The notes under the pieces: model-generated
Seen by the model: only the letters and a program-made list of their open reading frames with translations
The model's database searches: none
Told to the model about the DNA's origin: nothing
Source of the DNA: DATLLN01 sp963720885
GTDB lineage: Bacteria; Actinomycetota; Thermoleophilia; Gaiellales; JAICJC01
DNA: 64,000 nt
NCBI GenBank assembly: GCA_963720885.1
Contig: CAVRGW010000005.1
Span: 620,001 to 684,000 of the forward strand
Reading direction: 5' to 3'
Position numbers and translations under genes: made by a program
Shown here: piece after piece, positions 62,542 to 64,000 of the stretch
How the letters are laid out: each line of letters starts with the position of its first letter
Numbering within the stretch: the first letter of the stretch is position 1

Positions 62542-63350
62542 GCCGAAAGCTTAGCGTCCCACAGCGCAGCGAACGATCCCTCGTGGTCGTGGATCCCGGC
62601 TCCGGGCACCAGCAGCGCCTTGGTCTGCGCCACCGCCTCCCGCCCCGCGCGGGCGACCTTGACGGCGAGCGCCTCGGCCCGCCCCTCCAGCTTCTCGCGC
62701 GCGACCACCGCGTCGACGACGCCCAGCTGCCGAGCCTCGTCGACCGAGATCAGCTCGCACGTCGCAAACAGTCGCAGCGCAGTGCCGGGAGCGATGACGC
62801 GGCCGAGCCGCTGTGCGCCGCCCCACGGCGGGCAGTAGCCAAGCTCGTTGTGAATGAACCGCAGCTTGGCGCCCTGCGCGGCGATCCTCCAGTCGCAGGC
62901 CATCGCCAGGTCGATCGCGCCGCCCACAGCATGTCCGTTGAGCAGCGCGATCGTCGGCACCGGCAGCGTCGCGATCCGCTCGCAGGCCGCCGTGCCGCGT
63001 CCCGTGACCTCCGACCCGGGCAGGCCGCGCACCGCGTTCAGGTCGGCGCCCGACGAGAAGATCCGCGGGCCTGATCCGGTGATCGCGATCATCCGCACGC
63101 CGTCGTCGGCAGCCAGCCGCTCCGCCGCGTCGGCCAGCGCTTCGAGCGTCTCCAGCGACAACGCGTTCTCGTCGTTGGCACCAGCCAGCACGAGCACGCC
63201 GAGCGCGCCGCGCACCTCCGACTCGACCGCGGTCGGCCCGGGCGGCTCGGCGAGACCCAGCGCCACCTCGAGCTCTGCCTTCGACATCTTGCGGTAGCCC
63301 TCGACCCCCCGCTCGCGGGCCTGGTCGTGCAGTTCGTAGAGCAGGGTCAC
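62538..63350 (-). CDS. enoyl-CoA hydratase/isomerase with an N-terminal Rho_N-like domain
   Basis: 270 residues. Residues 1-35 (LYELHDQARERGVEGYRKMS, KAELEVAL) match the short Rho_N/SAP-like helical domain. Residues about 45-265 are a crotonase fold: VLVLAGANDENALSLETLEA, the first oxyanion segment IFSSGADLNAVRGLP and the second LNGHAVGGAIDLAMACDWRI, followed by NELGYCPPWGGAQRLGRVIA. It should act on acyl-CoA thioesters, though the catalytic glutamates cannot be placed with certainty. GTG 63350 overlaps the glpX stop. The N-terminal domain is unusual for this family. Confidence 0.8.
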   Translation of the reverse strand: MTLLYELHDQARERGVEGYRKMSKAELEVALGLAEPPGPTAVESEVRGALGVLVLAGANDENALSLETLEALADAAERLAADDGVRMIAITGSGPRIFSSGADLNAVRGLPGSEVTGRGTAACERIATLPVPTIALLNGHAVGGAIDLAMACDWRIAAQGAKLRFIHNELGYCPPWGGAQRLGRVIAPGTALRLFATCELISVDEARQLGVVDAVVAREKLEGRAEALAVKVARAGREAVAQTKALLVPGAGIHDHEGSFAALWDAKLSA

Positions 63351-64000
63351 AGGCGGATCTCCATATGTCGGTCGCGCGAGAACAGGTGGATGGAATCGAC
63401 GAACCGCACGCGGCCGCAGCGCTGGCAGAGGACGATCGACTGCGTCCTGGCGCCGCCGGCGAAGTACCGAACGCCGCGCAGCAGATCGCCGTTCGAGATG
63501 CCGGTGCCGACGACCATCATGTCGCCGCGCACGAGGTCCTCGATCCCAAAGATGCGCGACACGTCCTCGATGCCGACCTCCTGCGCACGCCGGATCTCGT
63601 TGCGCGACAGCGGCCAGAGCTGGGCCTGGATCTGGCCGCCCAGGCACTGCAGCGCCGCGGCCGAGATGACGCCCTGGGACGAGCCGCCGATGCCGACCGC
63701 CAGGTGGTCGTTGGTGCCGCGGATGGCGACATCGACGGTGGCCGTGATGTCGCCGTCGGCAATCACCTTGATGCGGGCGCCGGCCTCGCGGATCTCGGCG
63801 ATCAGATCATCGTGCCGCGGGCGATCGAGCACGACGGCGGTGATGTCGGCGATGCTCCGGCCGAACGCCTCGGCGATCGCGTTCAGGTTCTCGGAGACGC
63901 TCAGGTTGAGGTCGATCACGCCCTTCGCCACCGGGCCGACCACCATCTTCTTCATGTACATGCGCGGCACGGGCATCATGCTCTCCGGGCTGCCGGCGGC
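63347..64000 (-). CDS. glpX: class II fructose-1,6-bisphosphatase GlpX (N-terminus outside window)
   Basis: The C-terminal 217 residues are visible and the frame runs off the window end. Family motifs: MYMKKMVVGPVAKGVIDLNL, RIKVIADGDITATVDVAI, the substrate/metal loop AVGIGGSSQGVISAAALQCL and LVRGDMMVVGTGISNGDLLR. It removes the C1 phosphate of fructose-1,6-bisphosphate in gluconeogenesis. A C-terminal CQRCGRVRFVDSIHL segment has a CxxC. The stop overlaps the hydratase start (GTGA), so glpX, the hydratase and the sufT-like gene form one operon. Confidence 0.9.
   Translation of the reverse strand, partial: AAGSPESMMPVPRMYMKKMVVGPVAKGVIDLNLSVSENLNAIAEAFGRSIADITAVVLDRPRHDDLIAEIREAGARIKVIADGDITATVDVAIRGTNDHLAVGIGGSSQGVISAAALQCLGGQIQAQLWPLSRNEIRRAQEVGIEDVSRIFGIEDLVRGDMMVVGTGISNGDLLRGVRYFAGGARTQSIVLCQRCGRVRFVDSIHLFSRDRHMEIRL

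Overview
The window is GC-rich, gene-dense bacterial chromosome. High GC, frequent GTG/TTG starts, start/stop overlaps (ATGA, GTGA), many apparently leaderless genes, a fused PafB-PafC regulator and Tad/Flp pilus genes without a secretin all point to an actinobacterium. My best guess is the class Thermoleophilia (Gaiellales/Solirubrobacterales type), inferred from gene content alone.

Layout. 1-1.7 kb: tail of an NlpC/P60 peptidase, a primary-type sigma factor and its terminator. 1.8-4.8 kb: an NAD-synthesis operon, nrtR-pncB-nadE; pncB and nadE each carry one apparent frameshift. 4.8-9.5 kb: aldehyde dehydrogenase, a small membrane peptide, a five-PAS diguanylate cyclase and a membrane protein. 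9.3-17.2 kb: a Flp-like pilin, the remnant of a surface acyltransferase, and one continuous operon encoding a response regulator, a histidine kinase, an unknown protein and Tad pilus parts (CpaB, CpaE, CpaF, TadB, TadC). Every junction in that operon is a start/stop overlap, but the four genes from the unknown one to cpaF contain many single-base frameshifts. 17.5-18.7 kb: a collapsed zinc-ribbon cyclase and a broken SnoaL-like gene. 18.8-30.5 kb: M23 peptidase, membrane patatin, GNATs, DUF192, FHA, hydroxyacid dehydrogenase, dodecin, a TIGR03118 protein and a large cyclase/ATPase/TPR regulator.

30.5-31.6 kb: a complete IS481-family element in a CCTAGG target. 31.6-44.6 kb: a secreted DUF11-like protein, two divergent DUF3237 paralogues, a second Flp pilin, a GT-C-like membrane protein, acetolactate synthase plus aldehyde dehydrogenase, TetR and a MASE1 histidine kinase across an operator-like palindrome, M24 peptidase, cupin and an AcuC/HDAC-like deacetylase. 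44.7-51.1 kb: DNA damage and modification genes (dinB, pafBC fusion, queG, bioY, a DNA methyltransferase). 51.3-57.2 kb: a five-gene peptide/oligosaccharide ABC importer behind a LacI-like operator. 57.2-61.9 kb: receptor-CheW-NarL regulator operon without CheA, DUF2254 and a degenerate GGDEF protein. 61.9-64 kb: a 192-bp tandem duplication, then sufT-like, Rho_N/enoyl-CoA hydratase and glpX.

Three features stand out. (1) A family of palindromes shares the core GGGGTCWGACCCC but has variable, self-complementary arms (six copies). (2) Convergent genes overlap through a shared CTAG, giving TAG stops on both strands; this occurs at three places and at the reconstructed empty site of the IS481 insertion, whose family targets NCTAGN. 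(3) Apparent indels cluster in 2.6-18.7 kb while the remaining 45 kb reads cleanly. No tRNA, rRNA or CRISPR array was recognised.
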